From Frankia sp. AgB32 (GTDB taxonomy: Bacteria > Actinomycetota > Actinomycetes > Frankiales > Frankiaceae): a stretch of 51,133 nt of DNA. Location of the stretch: the NCBI RefSeq assembly GCF_023243045.1, contig NZ_JALKFX010000047.1, positions 1 to 51,133 of the forward strand. Reading direction: 5' to 3'. This document shows positions 41,674-49,612 of this stretch, in pieces (the stretch's first letter is position 1; each line of letters begins with the position of its first letter). The translations under genes were made by a program, and so were the position numbers. The notes under the pieces are model-generated. The model had not been told where the DNA came from, did not search any database, and saw only the letters and a list, made by a program, of their open reading frames with translations.

Positions 41674-42684
41674 TCAGCCACCGCCCGGCCGGGTGAGCAC
41701 GTACCCCAGTCTCTTGTCGACGACGTTGCGCAGCGGGCTTCCGGACCGCCAGCGCCGGTAGTTGTCGACGAACAGGTCGGCCAGCGTGGGCAGATATCCG
41801 ACGAAGTCGCCGGCCATGTGCGGCGAGATCAGCGCGGTGGGCAGCGACCACAGCGGCGAGGAGGCCGCCAGCGGTTCGGTGTCGACGACGTCCAGCGCCG
41901 CGCCCGCGATGACGCCGTCGCGCAGCGCCGCGACCAGGTCCTCGGTCACCACCAGCGCACCCCGACCGACATTGATCAACCGGGCGGACCGGCGCATCGC
42001 GGCCATCGTCGTGGCGTTGAACATGCCGGCGGTACGCGCGGTCAGCGGAGCGGCCGCTATCACGAAATCCGCGTGCGGCAGCCGCCCGACCCACTGGTCG
42101 AAGCCATGCACCACGCCGAAGTCCGGATCATGGTCGCGCGGTGCCCGCCCGATGCCCTCGACGCGCATGCCCACCGCCCGCAGCATCCGCGCGATCGCGC
42201 GGCCGATAGGCCCGGTGCCCACGATCACCACGGCCCGCCCGTCGATCCGCTCGGTCTCCCGGTGGTGCCAGCGGCGTTCCCGCTGCGCCGCACAGGTGCC
42301 GGGGACGTCCTTGGCGAAGGCGAGCACGAGGCCAAGCACGTACTCGGCCATCGCGCCCTCGAAGACACCCCGCGAGTTGGTCAGCACCACGTCGCCGTCC
42401 CGCAACGCGGAGAACAGCAGGGTGTCCACCCCGGCGCTGGCGATGTGGACCCATCGCGGCGGGTTCGTGGCCGGCCACGCCCCCTCGACCGCCGTGGAGG
42501 TGAAGTCCCACACGAACAGCGCGTCCGCGCCGCGCAGGGCCGCGGGCAGGCCCGCCGCCGTGGTGTAGCGGACCACGGCGGCGGATTGGATCAGCTCCAG
42601 GCCGGGTGGGCGTCGGTCGGCGCACAACACCGCGACCACCGGTCCGCGCGCCGCACCGGGCAGGTCGGGCACCCGGGCGGTCAT
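41674..42684 (-). CDS. Second D-2-hydroxyacid dehydrogenase of the cluster
   Basis: A 336-residue dehydrogenase more like glyoxylate/hydroxypyruvate reductases. The Rossmann motif is VIVGTGPIGRAIARML near 148-163. Catalytic residues sit in INVGRGALV (Arg), ALDVVDTEPLAASSPLW (Glu) and ISPHMAGDF (His). WVHIASAGVDTLL and SRGVFEGAMAEYVLGLVLAFAKD are typical. It is translationally coupled to the aminotransferase (TGATG, 1-bp overlap). It differs clearly from the PhpE-like copy, so a different substrate is expected; reduction of a 2-oxo acid to a D-2-hydroxy acid is the default reaction (inference for this case). Confidence 0.85.
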   Translation of the reverse strand: MTARVPDLPGAARGPVVAVLCADRRPPGLELIQSAAVVRYTTAAGLPAALRGADALFVWDFTSTAVEGAWPATNPPRWVHIASAGVDTLLFSALRDGDVVLTNSRGVFEGAMAEYVLGLVLAFAKDVPGTCAAQRERRWHHRETERIDGRAVVIVGTGPIGRAIARMLRAVGMRVEGIGRAPRDHDPDFGVVHGFDQWVGRLPHADFVIAAAPLTARTAGMFNATTMAAMRRSARLINVGRGALVVTEDLVAALRDGVIAGAALDVVDTEPLAASSPLWSLPTALISPHMAGDFVGYLPTLADLFVDNYRRWRSGSPLRNVVDKRLGYVLTRPGGG

Positions 42685-43901
42685 CACGGGCCGGCGCGCC
42701 CACCCGCGGCCGACCACACCCGCTCGATGCCCGCCAGGAGCTGCGCGTCGGGAATGGTCAGCGGCGGGGCCACCCGGATGCGTTCACCGTGCCGACCCCC
42801 GCTGAACACGAGCACGCCGTCGGTGAACGCCTGGCGCACCAGGTCCCGGCTCGCGACGGCGGTCGGCTCGAAGGACAGCGACGGGCCGATCGCGTGCACC
42901 GCGCGGGCCAGGCCGGCCGTCCGCAGCCGGTCGGCGAGCTCCGCCAGCCGGGTGCCGACCGCCGCGCCCATGCCCGCCACGTCGTTGTCGTCGATGTAGC
43001 GGGTCACCTCGTACGCGGCGGCGGTGCCCAGGGTCCCCGTCTGGAAGGTGTGCGCCAGATACACCGGATCCGCGCCCGCCTCCAGAAAGCGCCTGTACAC
43101 CACGGCCGACAGCGGGTACATGCCGTTGGTGAGGGACTTGCTGTACAGGACGATGTCCGGGTCCAGCCCCCAGGCGGTGGCCGGGCTGAACTCGCCGTGC
43201 CGGAAGAACCCGCACTGGATCTCGTCGGCAATCGTGATCACGCCGGCCGACGCCGCCGAGGACGTCACCTCGCCCAGCCACTCGCGGTCGAGCGGCACGT
43301 AGCCGTTGGCCCCCTGCACCGGCTCGTAGATCAGGCAGGAGATGCCGTCCCAGGCGCGCGGCACGACGCCCGGGGTCAGGTGGACCACCTCGGGGGCGAG
43401 CAGATCGGCGAAGCCGGTGTCGTGCAGGGAGAACCGTCGCTGCACGCTGGTGAGCGCCGCCGCGTCCACGCCGAGACCGTGGAACCCCCCCTCGATCGAC
43501 ATCACCCGGCCCGGGCGGGCGCGGCGGGCCAGTGCCAGCGCGGCCGCCACCGCGAAACTGCCGCCCACCTGGTAGAGGACGCGCCGGCCGGGCGGGTCGG
43601 GCAGCCGGGCGCACAGCCACTGCGCGACCCGGTCCGCGTCCGGGCCGTGGAACAACCCGGTGAGGTCGGACGATCGGGTCAGGGCCCGTTCGATCGCCGG
43701 GTTGCGGTGGCCGAAGTTGACGGCCGCGAACGCCGACATGAAGTCGATGCACCGGTGCGGCGCGCCGGTTTCGCCGACCAGGTCCAGGGTGGCGTTGTCC
43801 GCGTGGACGAGGACGTAACGCTGGTCGAGCACGCCGGCCTCGTCCAGCCGGCTCTGATACGACCGGTCCCCGATCCGCGGCGTGGAGTCGGCGATGGTCA
43901 C
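42684..43901 (-). CDS. Class III PLP-dependent aminotransferase
   Basis: A 405-residue class III transaminase. IDFMSAFAAVNFGHRNPAI opens the fold, GGSFAVAAALALARRA lies near the cofactor phosphate, CLIYEPVQGANGYVP and TIADEIQCGFFRHGEF carry the PLP Asp, and the Schiff-base lysine is in VLYSKSLTNGMYPLSAV near residue 240. A C-terminal RIRVAPPL completes it. In a phosphonate cluster it could aminate phosphonoformaldehyde or phosphonoacetaldehyde to aminomethyl- or 2-aminoethylphosphonate, or supply an amino acid (inference). GTG at 43901 has GGAGGGG upstream. Transcribed with the dehydrogenase, convergent to the main operon. Confidence 0.88.
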   Translation of the reverse strand: MTIADSTPRIGDRSYQSRLDEAGVLDQRYVLVHADNATLDLVGETGAPHRCIDFMSAFAAVNFGHRNPAIERALTRSSDLTGLFHGPDADRVAQWLCARLPDPPGRRVLYQVGGSFAVAAALALARRARPGRVMSIEGGFHGLGVDAAALTSVQRRFSLHDTGFADLLAPEVVHLTPGVVPRAWDGISCLIYEPVQGANGYVPLDREWLGEVTSSAASAGVITIADEIQCGFFRHGEFSPATAWGLDPDIVLYSKSLTNGMYPLSAVVYRRFLEAGADPVYLAHTFQTGTLGTAAAYEVTRYIDDNDVAGMGAAVGTRLAELADRLRTAGLARAVHAIGPSLSFEPTAVASRDLVRQAFTDGVLVFSGGRHGERIRVAPPLTIPDAQLLAGIERVWSAAGGRAGP

Positions 43902-44873
43902 CGCGGCCCCTCCAGACAGTCAGCATCCGGTCGAAGGCCCCGCGCGGCCGAGGTGGGCGGTCGCGTACCGGCGCTCCACGCGAGCCCGTCCGCCGGCCGG
44001 CCGGCGACGTTCAGCGGGGTACCCGTCGGGCTGGGAGGGCAGCCGCGAGAACACCCGCGCCATGGGAGGTACCGGCCGGTCGGGAGCGGCCACGACAGGT
44101 GTTCCCCAGCCCGACCCCGAAAATCTCGGCGTCGAGACGACCATGGCACTGGAATGCAGGGAAGCCGTCGGACTTCTCAGCGGCGGCCGGCATGGATGGA
44201 ATCCTCCAGCTCCTTCGAGGGACTTCGCCAATTTAGTGTGAGTTGCCCGGCCGGCCGCCACAACCAGGCCGCGCACATCGCAATCGCACGATTGCCGGTG
44301 CATCTCGCCGCCAGCGTCGACGCGATACCACAAAAAGTTGCACCTGCCGCAGAGCCGCCATTTCCCGGGCCCACGGATGCCGCGGCGGTATTCCTCCTCG
44401 CCCGCGCATCGGCCCGACACCTATTGTGTGGAGCGCCGGCCACTGTCCATCTACCACGCATTGATCTGTGCGCGGGAGGAACTCGGTCAGCCGATTTCGA
44501 GACCTGTCCCGCTCCGGGCCGAGAACGGTGCCTGCCGTGCCAGAGCGGAGGCGGACATCAAACCGCGGCGGCAGCCGCGCACCGACATCGCTCCCCGTCG
44601 GCGGCCTCGACCCAGCGCACACCCCCCTTCGTCATCGGAACCAGCGTTCTCGCACGGAGGCCACGCCCCCTACGTAACCAACTATGCCCATGGACATACC
44701 CAACATGGCGGGCTATGTTTCGACCAGGTGAGCCGACCAGGTGAGCCGACCAGGTGAGCCGACCAGGTGATCAGCGCTTTCGGCACGTCGACCACCGGCC
44801 GCCCCGGATCCGGGCGGCGGACGTGGCACGGAGCTGGCCCGGTCCACCCGGGCCTCGGCATAGGAGCAAGGGC
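43902..44873. other. Intergenic region right of the phosphonate cluster
   Basis: Nearly 1 kb without a supported gene. It should hold the promoter of the aminotransferase (left side) and of the leader-peptide transcript (right side). Patches around 44280-44340, 44400-44430 and 44650-44720 are less GC-rich. ACATA (44694-44698) and TATGT (44714-44718) form a short inverted repeat just before a 13-bp tandem repeat. No protein family was recognised on either strand. Confidence 0.45.
44721..44770. repeat. 13-bp tandem repeat, about 3.8 copies, intergenic
   Basis: CGACCAGGTGAGC recurs in direct tandem. It lies about 100 bp upstream of the leader-peptide ATG, where an activator or repressor array would fit. 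Unlike the coding repeats, the unit is not a multiple of three. Confidence 0.9.
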
Positions 44874-45077
44874 ATGTCCGGAGCGATGCGCCGCGCACGG
44901 GGCCGCTCCGCGACCTGCGGTCGTGCCCCGGCTGCCGCAAGCGCGCCGGCTCCCCGGGCCGATCTGCCGGCCCGGCTGCTGACCCGGCGTCTGCCCATCG
45001 ATCTTCACCGGTCCTCCAGCTGTCTCTGTCCGGGTGACCGCCGCAACCGGCGAGGTCGCGCCGGTTCGTCGGCCTGA
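44874..45077 (+). CDS. Small leader-peptide-like ORF with Cys codons
   Basis: A 67-residue ORF with a good ribosome site (AGGAG, 7 nt before ATG 44874). Its core ARLLTRRLPIDLHRSSSCLC (residues 33-52) resembles the leader peptides (RRxVDLxRxxSxxC) that precede many actinobacterial sulfur-acquisition operons. Cys codons at 45021-45023 and 45027-45029 are followed 15 nt later by a hairpin. It lies 290 bp before an LLM monooxygenase operon, as expected of a sulfur-responsive attenuator. Known leaders are shorter, so the real start or end may differ. Confidence 0.55.
   Translation: MSGAMRRARGRSATCGRAPAAASAPAPRADLPARLLTRRLPIDLHRSSSCLCPGDRRNRRGRAGSSA
45045..45066 (+). promoter_or_regulatory. Candidate attenuator hairpin after the Cys codons
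   Basis: AACCGGCG at 45045-45052 pairs perfectly with CGCCGGTT at 45059-45066 around AGGTCG. It begins 15 nt after the second Cys codon of the leader peptide, a distance at which a stalled ribosome would affect folding. No T tract follows, so the mechanism could be Rho- or translation-linked. Confidence 0.4.
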
Positions 45078-45367
45078 CCCCCGCCCTGGTCGGTCGCCCA
45101 GGCCGCCGGCCCGGTGTGGCCCTCCCGGGCACGACCCCTCCCCGCCGCCACTTCCCGCCCGGCGCGGCGTCGACGTCGCACCGTCGGGAAGATTCGTCCC
45201 CGATGCCGGCGACGGGCCCGTGCCGCGGTCGGCCGTAACACCCGCCACGACCGCACCGACCTGGCCGCCCTCGGCCGCGACCTTCCCCGAGCTGGCCGCC
45301 GACGGCACCCGTCCGGATCCCCGACGAGCTCCCACCCGCCGACCCGACGCGCGGAAAGGCCCCCGCC

Positions 45368-46537
45368 ATGCCCGAGATCCCGTTGGCCCTGCTCGACCTC
45401 GTCCCGGTCAGCGATGGTTCGACCGCCGAGGCAGCACTGCGCAACACCGTCGATCTGGCCCGCCGTGCAGAGGCCCTGGGCTACCGGCGGTACTGGTTCG
45501 CCGAACACCATCTCAACCCGGGTGTCCTCGGCTCCTCCCCCGCCGTGACGATCGCGCTGGTCGCGGGGGCCACCTCGACGATCCGGCTGGGCTCCGCCGG
45601 GGTGCAGGCCGGCCACCGCACGCCGCTGAGCATCGTCGAGGAGTTCGGCCTCATCAGCGCACTGCACCCCGGCCGGCTGGACCTCGGCATCGGCCGCTCC
45701 ATCAGCCGCCGGGCCCCGGTCGCGAACACTCCGGCCCCGAACGGCGCGGCGGCCACCTACCGGGCGTCGCTCGGCGGCGGGGCGCATGAGACCGAGGAAC
45801 GCACCGACAACGGCCTGCTGCTCCCGAAACGCTTCGACGTCACGAAGCTGATCTCGTCGCCGAAGCTGGGAGCGATGCTGGACCTGCTCCATCAACCCGG
45901 CGCCTACGCCCCGGACTACGGCGAGCAGATCGACGACGTCCTCGCGCTGCTCACCGGTACCTACCAGTCCCCCGGGGGCGTGGCGACCCAGGCCAGCCCC
46001 GGGGAGGGCGCGGACGTGGAGATCTGGATCCTCGGCTCGTCGGGGGGTTCGAGCGCCGAGGTCGCCGGCGCGCGGGGGCTGCGCTTCGCCGCCTCCTACC
46101 ATCACAGCCCGAGCACGGTGCTGGACGCGGTGAACGCCTACCGGGCGGCGTTCCGGCCATCGGCGGAGCTGGCGGAGCCGTACATCTCGGTCTCGGCGGA
46201 CGTCGTCGTCGCCGAGGACGACGAGAGGGCGACCCGGCTCGCCTCCGGTTACGGCCTGTGGGTGCGCAGCATCCGCACGGGTGCCGGGGCGATCCCGTTC
46301 CCCACCCCGGAGCAGGCCGCCGCGCACGTGTGGACCGACGAGGACCGCGCGCTGGTCACCGACCGCACCGAGACCCAGCTCGTCGGCTCCCCGGCGACCG
46401 TGGCCGACCGGCTGGAGCAGCTCCAGCAGGCCACCGGCGCCCGGGAACTGGCCATCACGACGATCACGCACCAGCACACCGACCGGGTCCGTTCCTACGA
46501 ACTGCTCGCCGAGGAATGGCGCCGCCGCCAGCACTAG
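45368..46537 (+). CDS. LLM-class flavin-dependent oxidoreductase (MsnO8/YhbW-like)
   Basis: A 389-residue bacterial-luciferase-like monooxygenase. IPLALLDLVPVSDGSTAEAALRNTVDLARRAEALGYRRYWFAEHH at the start, then RLGSAGVQAGHRTPLSIVEEFGLISALHPGRLDLGIGRS, are characteristic of this subgroup. VEIWILGSSGGSSAEVAGARGLRFAASYHHSP binds flavin in relatives, and LVGSPATVADRLEQL is the usual closing motif. Substrate unknown; genes like this beside other LLM enzymes and peptidases often serve organosulfur breakdown. The ATG at 45368 has GGAAAGG upstream. It follows the leader peptide and precedes a second LLM gene by 61 bp. Confidence 0.85.
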   Translation: MPEIPLALLDLVPVSDGSTAEAALRNTVDLARRAEALGYRRYWFAEHHLNPGVLGSSPAVTIALVAGATSTIRLGSAGVQAGHRTPLSIVEEFGLISALHPGRLDLGIGRSISRRAPVANTPAPNGAAATYRASLGGGAHETEERTDNGLLLPKRFDVTKLISSPKLGAMLDLLHQPGAYAPDYGEQIDDVLALLTGTYQSPGGVATQASPGEGADVEIWILGSSGGSSAEVAGARGLRFAASYHHSPSTVLDAVNAYRAAFRPSAELAEPYISVSADVVVAEDDERATRLASGYGLWVRSIRTGAGAIPFPTPEQAAAHVWTDEDRALVTDRTETQLVGSPATVADRLEQLQQATGARELAITTITHQHTDRVRSYELLAEEWRRRQH

Positions 46538-46598
46538 GCCGGCCAGCCGGTCCCGCTCCGCGTCCCGCAGTGCGCCCGACCAGAAAGCGGTGATCTTC

Positions 46599-47834
46599 AT
46601 GCCCGCATCCGACCCGCTGCATCTCGCCGTCGCCCTGGACGGGGCCGGCTGGCATCCGGCCGCGTGGCGCGAGCCCACGGCCCGGCCGCAGGAGCTGTTC
46701 TCCCCCGGCTACTGGGTGGACCTGGTGACGGAGGCGGAGCGCGGACTGCTCGACTTCGTGACCTTCGAGGACTCCCTGGCCCTGCAGTCCTCGCGGCTGG
46801 ACGCCAGCCCGGACGGCCGCACCGACCAGGTGCGGGGCCGCCTCGACGCGGTGCTCATCGCCGCCCGGGTCGCCCCCCTGACCTCCCACGTCGGCCTGGT
46901 GCCGAGCACCTCGGTGCTCACCACCGAGCCGTTCCACCTCTCCAAGGCCATCGCGACCCTGGACTACACCAGCGGCGGGCGGGCCGGCTGGCGGGTCCAG
47001 GTCGGCCGCCCCGGCGAGGTGGCGCACGTCGGCCGGCGCGCGTTCCCGCCGTTCACCCTCGACACCCTCGACAGTCCCGAGATCCAGGCGTTCGTCGCCG
47101 AGTCGTTCGACGAGGCCGCCGACTTCGTGGAGGTCGTCCGCCGGCTGTGGGACAGCTGGGAGGACGACGCGGAGATCCGCGACGCCGCCACCGGCCGGTT
47201 CGTCGACCGCGAGAAGCTGCACTACATCGACTTCGAGGGCCGCTGGTTCTCCGTACGCGGACCGTCGATCACCCCGCGGCCGCCGCAGGGCCAGCCGCTG
47301 GTCACTGCGCTCGCGCACGCCACCGTCCCGTACCGGCTCGCGGCCCGCGCCGCCGACGTCGTCCACGTCACCCCGCACGACGGCGACCAGGTGCGCGCGA
47401 TCGTCACCGAGATCCGGGACGAGCAGGACCGCGCCGGCCGGGCCGGGCAGACGCTGCATGTCTTCGCCGATCTGGTCGTCGTCCTCGACGACGACGCCGC
47501 CGCGGCCCGGGACCGGCTGGGCCGCCTCGACGGGCTGCTCGACGCGCCGGCCCGCTCCGACGCGACGATCTTCGCCGGCTCCCCCGGCGAGCTCGCCGAC
47601 CTGCTGCTCGACTGGCAGGCCGCGGGCCTGACCGGCTACCGCCTGCGCCCCGCGGTCCTGCCCGACGACCTGAGGGCGATCACCCGCGGGCTCGCCCCGG
47701 AGCTCGCCCGCCGCGGCCGGTTCCGCACCGGCTACCAGGCCACCACCCTGCGCGGGCACCTCGGCCTGCCGCGGCCGGTCAACCGCTACGCCGCCCAGCA
47801 GCCCGCCGAGCGCATCGAGGCCGCGTCCCGATGA
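46599..47834 (+). CDS. NtaA/SnaA/DszA-family FMN-dependent monooxygenase
   Basis: A 411-residue LLM monooxygenase. LHLAVALDGAGWHPAAWRE at the start, LLDFVTFEDSLALQ, STSVLTTEPFHLSKAIATLDYTSGGRAGWRVQVGR, and a C-terminal LAPELARRGRFRTGYQATTLRGHLGL match the NtaA/SnaA/DszA group, which oxidises nitrilotriacetate, pristinamycin precursors or dibenzothiophene sulfone (family knowledge). ATG 46599 is used; a GTG nine bases upstream is in frame. It is directly followed by the C-terminal scrap of another enzyme of the same group. Confidence 0.85.
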   Translation: MPASDPLHLAVALDGAGWHPAAWREPTARPQELFSPGYWVDLVTEAERGLLDFVTFEDSLALQSSRLDASPDGRTDQVRGRLDAVLIAARVAPLTSHVGLVPSTSVLTTEPFHLSKAIATLDYTSGGRAGWRVQVGRPGEVAHVGRRAFPPFTLDTLDSPEIQAFVAESFDEAADFVEVVRRLWDSWEDDAEIRDAATGRFVDREKLHYIDFEGRWFSVRGPSITPRPPQGQPLVTALAHATVPYRLAARAADVVHVTPHDGDQVRAIVTEIRDEQDRAGRAGQTLHVFADLVVVLDDDAAAARDRLGRLDGLLDAPARSDATIFAGSPGELADLLLDWQAAGLTGYRLRPAVLPDDLRAITRGLAPELARRGRFRTGYQATTLRGHLGLPRPVNRYAAQQPAERIEAASR

Positions 47835-47852
47835 GCACGCCACGCAGGCCGT

Positions 47853-47975
47853 GACCCCGGCGGGATCGACGGGTTCGCCGACAAGGTCGTCCCGCTGCCG
47901 CAGGAACGCGGCTCGCCGCGCACCGACTACGAAGGCTCCACACTGGGTGACAACCTTGGCCTCCCGTGGCGCCCG
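47853..47975 (+). pseudogene. C-terminal scrap of a third NtaA/SnaA/DszA-type monooxygenase
   Basis: In the frame beginning at 47859 the translation GGIDGFADKVVPLPQERGSP followed by RTDYEGSTLGDNLGLPW matches the extreme C-terminus of this LLM group (canonical pattern: VVPxLQxRGxFRTxYEGxTLRDxLGL). Nothing upstream continues the domain because the intact paralogue ends at 47834. A tandem copy was probably lost by recombination with its neighbour. Confidence 0.7.
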
Positions 47976-48062
47976 GCGACCGGACACCGCAGGACGTCGC
48001 CGTCCAGCAGCCGCCTCCCGGTCACCGAGCCAGCCGGGGACCCATCACGAAGGGACCATGCG

Positions 48063-49421
48063 ATGCCGAAGCCCGGTGTCGGCGCCGGGACCGATCCGGC
48101 GGCCGAGGTGGTGGCGCTGGCCAGCGAGCTCATCGCGATCGACACCACCAACCTCGGTGATCCTGACCTGCCCGGCACCGAACAGCCGGCGGCGGAGTAC
48201 GTCGCCGCGAAGCTCGCCGAGGTCGGCTACGAGCCGACCTACGTCGAGTCCGGGGCCCGCGGTCGGGGAAACGTCGTCGTCCGGCTGCCCGGCGCCGACC
48301 CGTCGCGCGGCGCGTTGCTGGTGCACGGCCATCTGGACGTGGTCCCGGCGGACGCGAGCGACTGGACGGTCCACCCGTTCTCCGGGGAGGTCTCCGGCGG
48401 CCATGTCTGGGGGCGCGGCGCCGTCGACATGAAGGGCATGGTCGCGATGACGCTGGCCGTCGCCCGCCGCCTTCGCCGCGACGGTGTCGTCCCGCCGCGG
48501 GATCTGGTCTTCGCGTTCCTCGCCGATGAGGAGGCCGGTGGCCTGCTCGGGGCGCGCTGGCTGGTGGAGCATCGCCCGGAGCTCTTCGAGGGCGTGACCG
48601 AGGCGATCGGTGAGGTCGGCGGCTTCTCGGTCACCCTCCCGGGTCGACGCGCCGATCCCTCGACACCCGCCGACCCGGTCCGCGCCTACCTGGTGGAGAT
48701 CGCGGAAAAGGGTTCGATGCTGCTGCGGCTGACCGCTCGCGGCACCGCCGGGCACGGCGCGATGCTCCACGAGGACAACCCGATCGTGACCCTCGCCGCC
48801 GCCGTGACCCGCCTGGCCGCGCACCGTTTCCCGCTGGTCCTGACCGACCCGGTGCGGGCACTGCTCGCCGGCGTCGCGGAGCTCACCGGCGTGCCCTTCG
48901 ACGAACGCGACCCGCAGGCCGCGGTCGACCGGCTGGGGACGCTGGCCCGGCTGGTCGGCGCGTCGCTGCGGGACACCGCCAACGTCACCCGGTTCGACGC
49001 CGGCTACCGGGCGAACGTCGTGCCCTCGGTCGCGACGGCGACTGTCGACTGCCGGCCGCTGCCGGGCCGCGAGCAGGCGTTCGCCCGCGAGCTCGCCGAG
49101 GTGATCGGTCCCGGCGTCGACGCCGTCTGGCGGGCGCTGCCCCCCGTGCACACCAGTTTCGACGGGGCGCTGGTCACGGCGATGGCCCGGGCGATCGACG
49201 GGGAGGACCCGGGTGCGCGGTTGCTGCCCTACCTGCTGCCCGCGAGCACCGACGCGAAGTCCTTCGCCCGCCTCGGCATCCGCCACTTCGGGTTCGCCCC
49301 GCTGCGGCTGCCACCCGATCTGGACTTCACCACCCTGTTCCACGGGGTCGACGAACGGGTTCCCGTCGACGCCCTCACCTTCGGCGCCCGCGTCCTCGAC
49401 CGCCTGCTGCGCGGCTGCTGA
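48063..49421 (+). CDS. M20-family metallopeptidase/deacylase (ArgE/DapE/ACY1-like)
   Basis: A 452-residue dinuclear zinc amidohydrolase. First metal site: LLVHGHLDVVPAD with His/Asp. Bridging Asp: WGRGAVDMKGMVAM. Catalytic Glu pair: FAFLADEEAGGLLGARWLVEH. The dimerisation domain holds LTARGTAGHGAMLHEDNP. The final metal His is in TTLFHGVDERVPV. It probably removes an N-acyl or dipeptide group; in this operon it may process an amide released by the monooxygenases (inference). ATG 48063 has AAGGGA 8 nt upstream; a closer ATG at 48058 is out of frame. Confidence 0.9.
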   Translation: MPKPGVGAGTDPAAEVVALASELIAIDTTNLGDPDLPGTEQPAAEYVAAKLAEVGYEPTYVESGARGRGNVVVRLPGADPSRGALLVHGHLDVVPADASDWTVHPFSGEVSGGHVWGRGAVDMKGMVAMTLAVARRLRRDGVVPPRDLVFAFLADEEAGGLLGARWLVEHRPELFEGVTEAIGEVGGFSVTLPGRRADPSTPADPVRAYLVEIAEKGSMLLRLTARGTAGHGAMLHEDNPIVTLAAAVTRLAAHRFPLVLTDPVRALLAGVAELTGVPFDERDPQAAVDRLGTLARLVGASLRDTANVTRFDAGYRANVVPSVATATVDCRPLPGREQAFARELAEVIGPGVDAVWRALPPVHTSFDGALVTAMARAIDGEDPGARLLPYLLPASTDAKSFARLGIRHFGFAPLRLPPDLDFTTLFHGVDERVPVDALTFGARVLDRLLRGC

Positions 49422-49440
49422 GCCGACACCTACGCGCCGA

Positions 49441-49490
49441 CGCCGGCCCGTCCCGTCCGCCGCGTAGGCGAGGGACAGGACGGGCCGGCG
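49441..49490. terminator. Bidirectional terminator with alternative fold
   Basis: CGCCGGCCCGTCC at 49441-49453 pairs perfectly with GGACGGGCCGGCG at 49478-49490. A competing 8-bp pairing exists between CCTACGCG (49429-49436) and CGCGTAGG (49461-49468). It lies between the convergent peptidase gene and Pro-rich protein gene. Confidence 0.75.
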
Positions 49491-49612
49491 GTGGGACGGC
49501 CCCGGCCGAGCGGAACCGGCAGGTGGCTTCGCGACAGTCGGACAGCGGGGGCACGGCGTCCGATCCTCCGTCGGCGTGGCCGGCTACCGGCGCCCGGCGA
49601 CGGGCACCGCCG

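Noticed and set aside
41674-43902. Plus-strand long frames over 41.8-44.7 kb
   Set aside because: They are antisense shadows of the dehydrogenase and aminotransferase genes, whose motifs, starts and ribosome sites are convincing.
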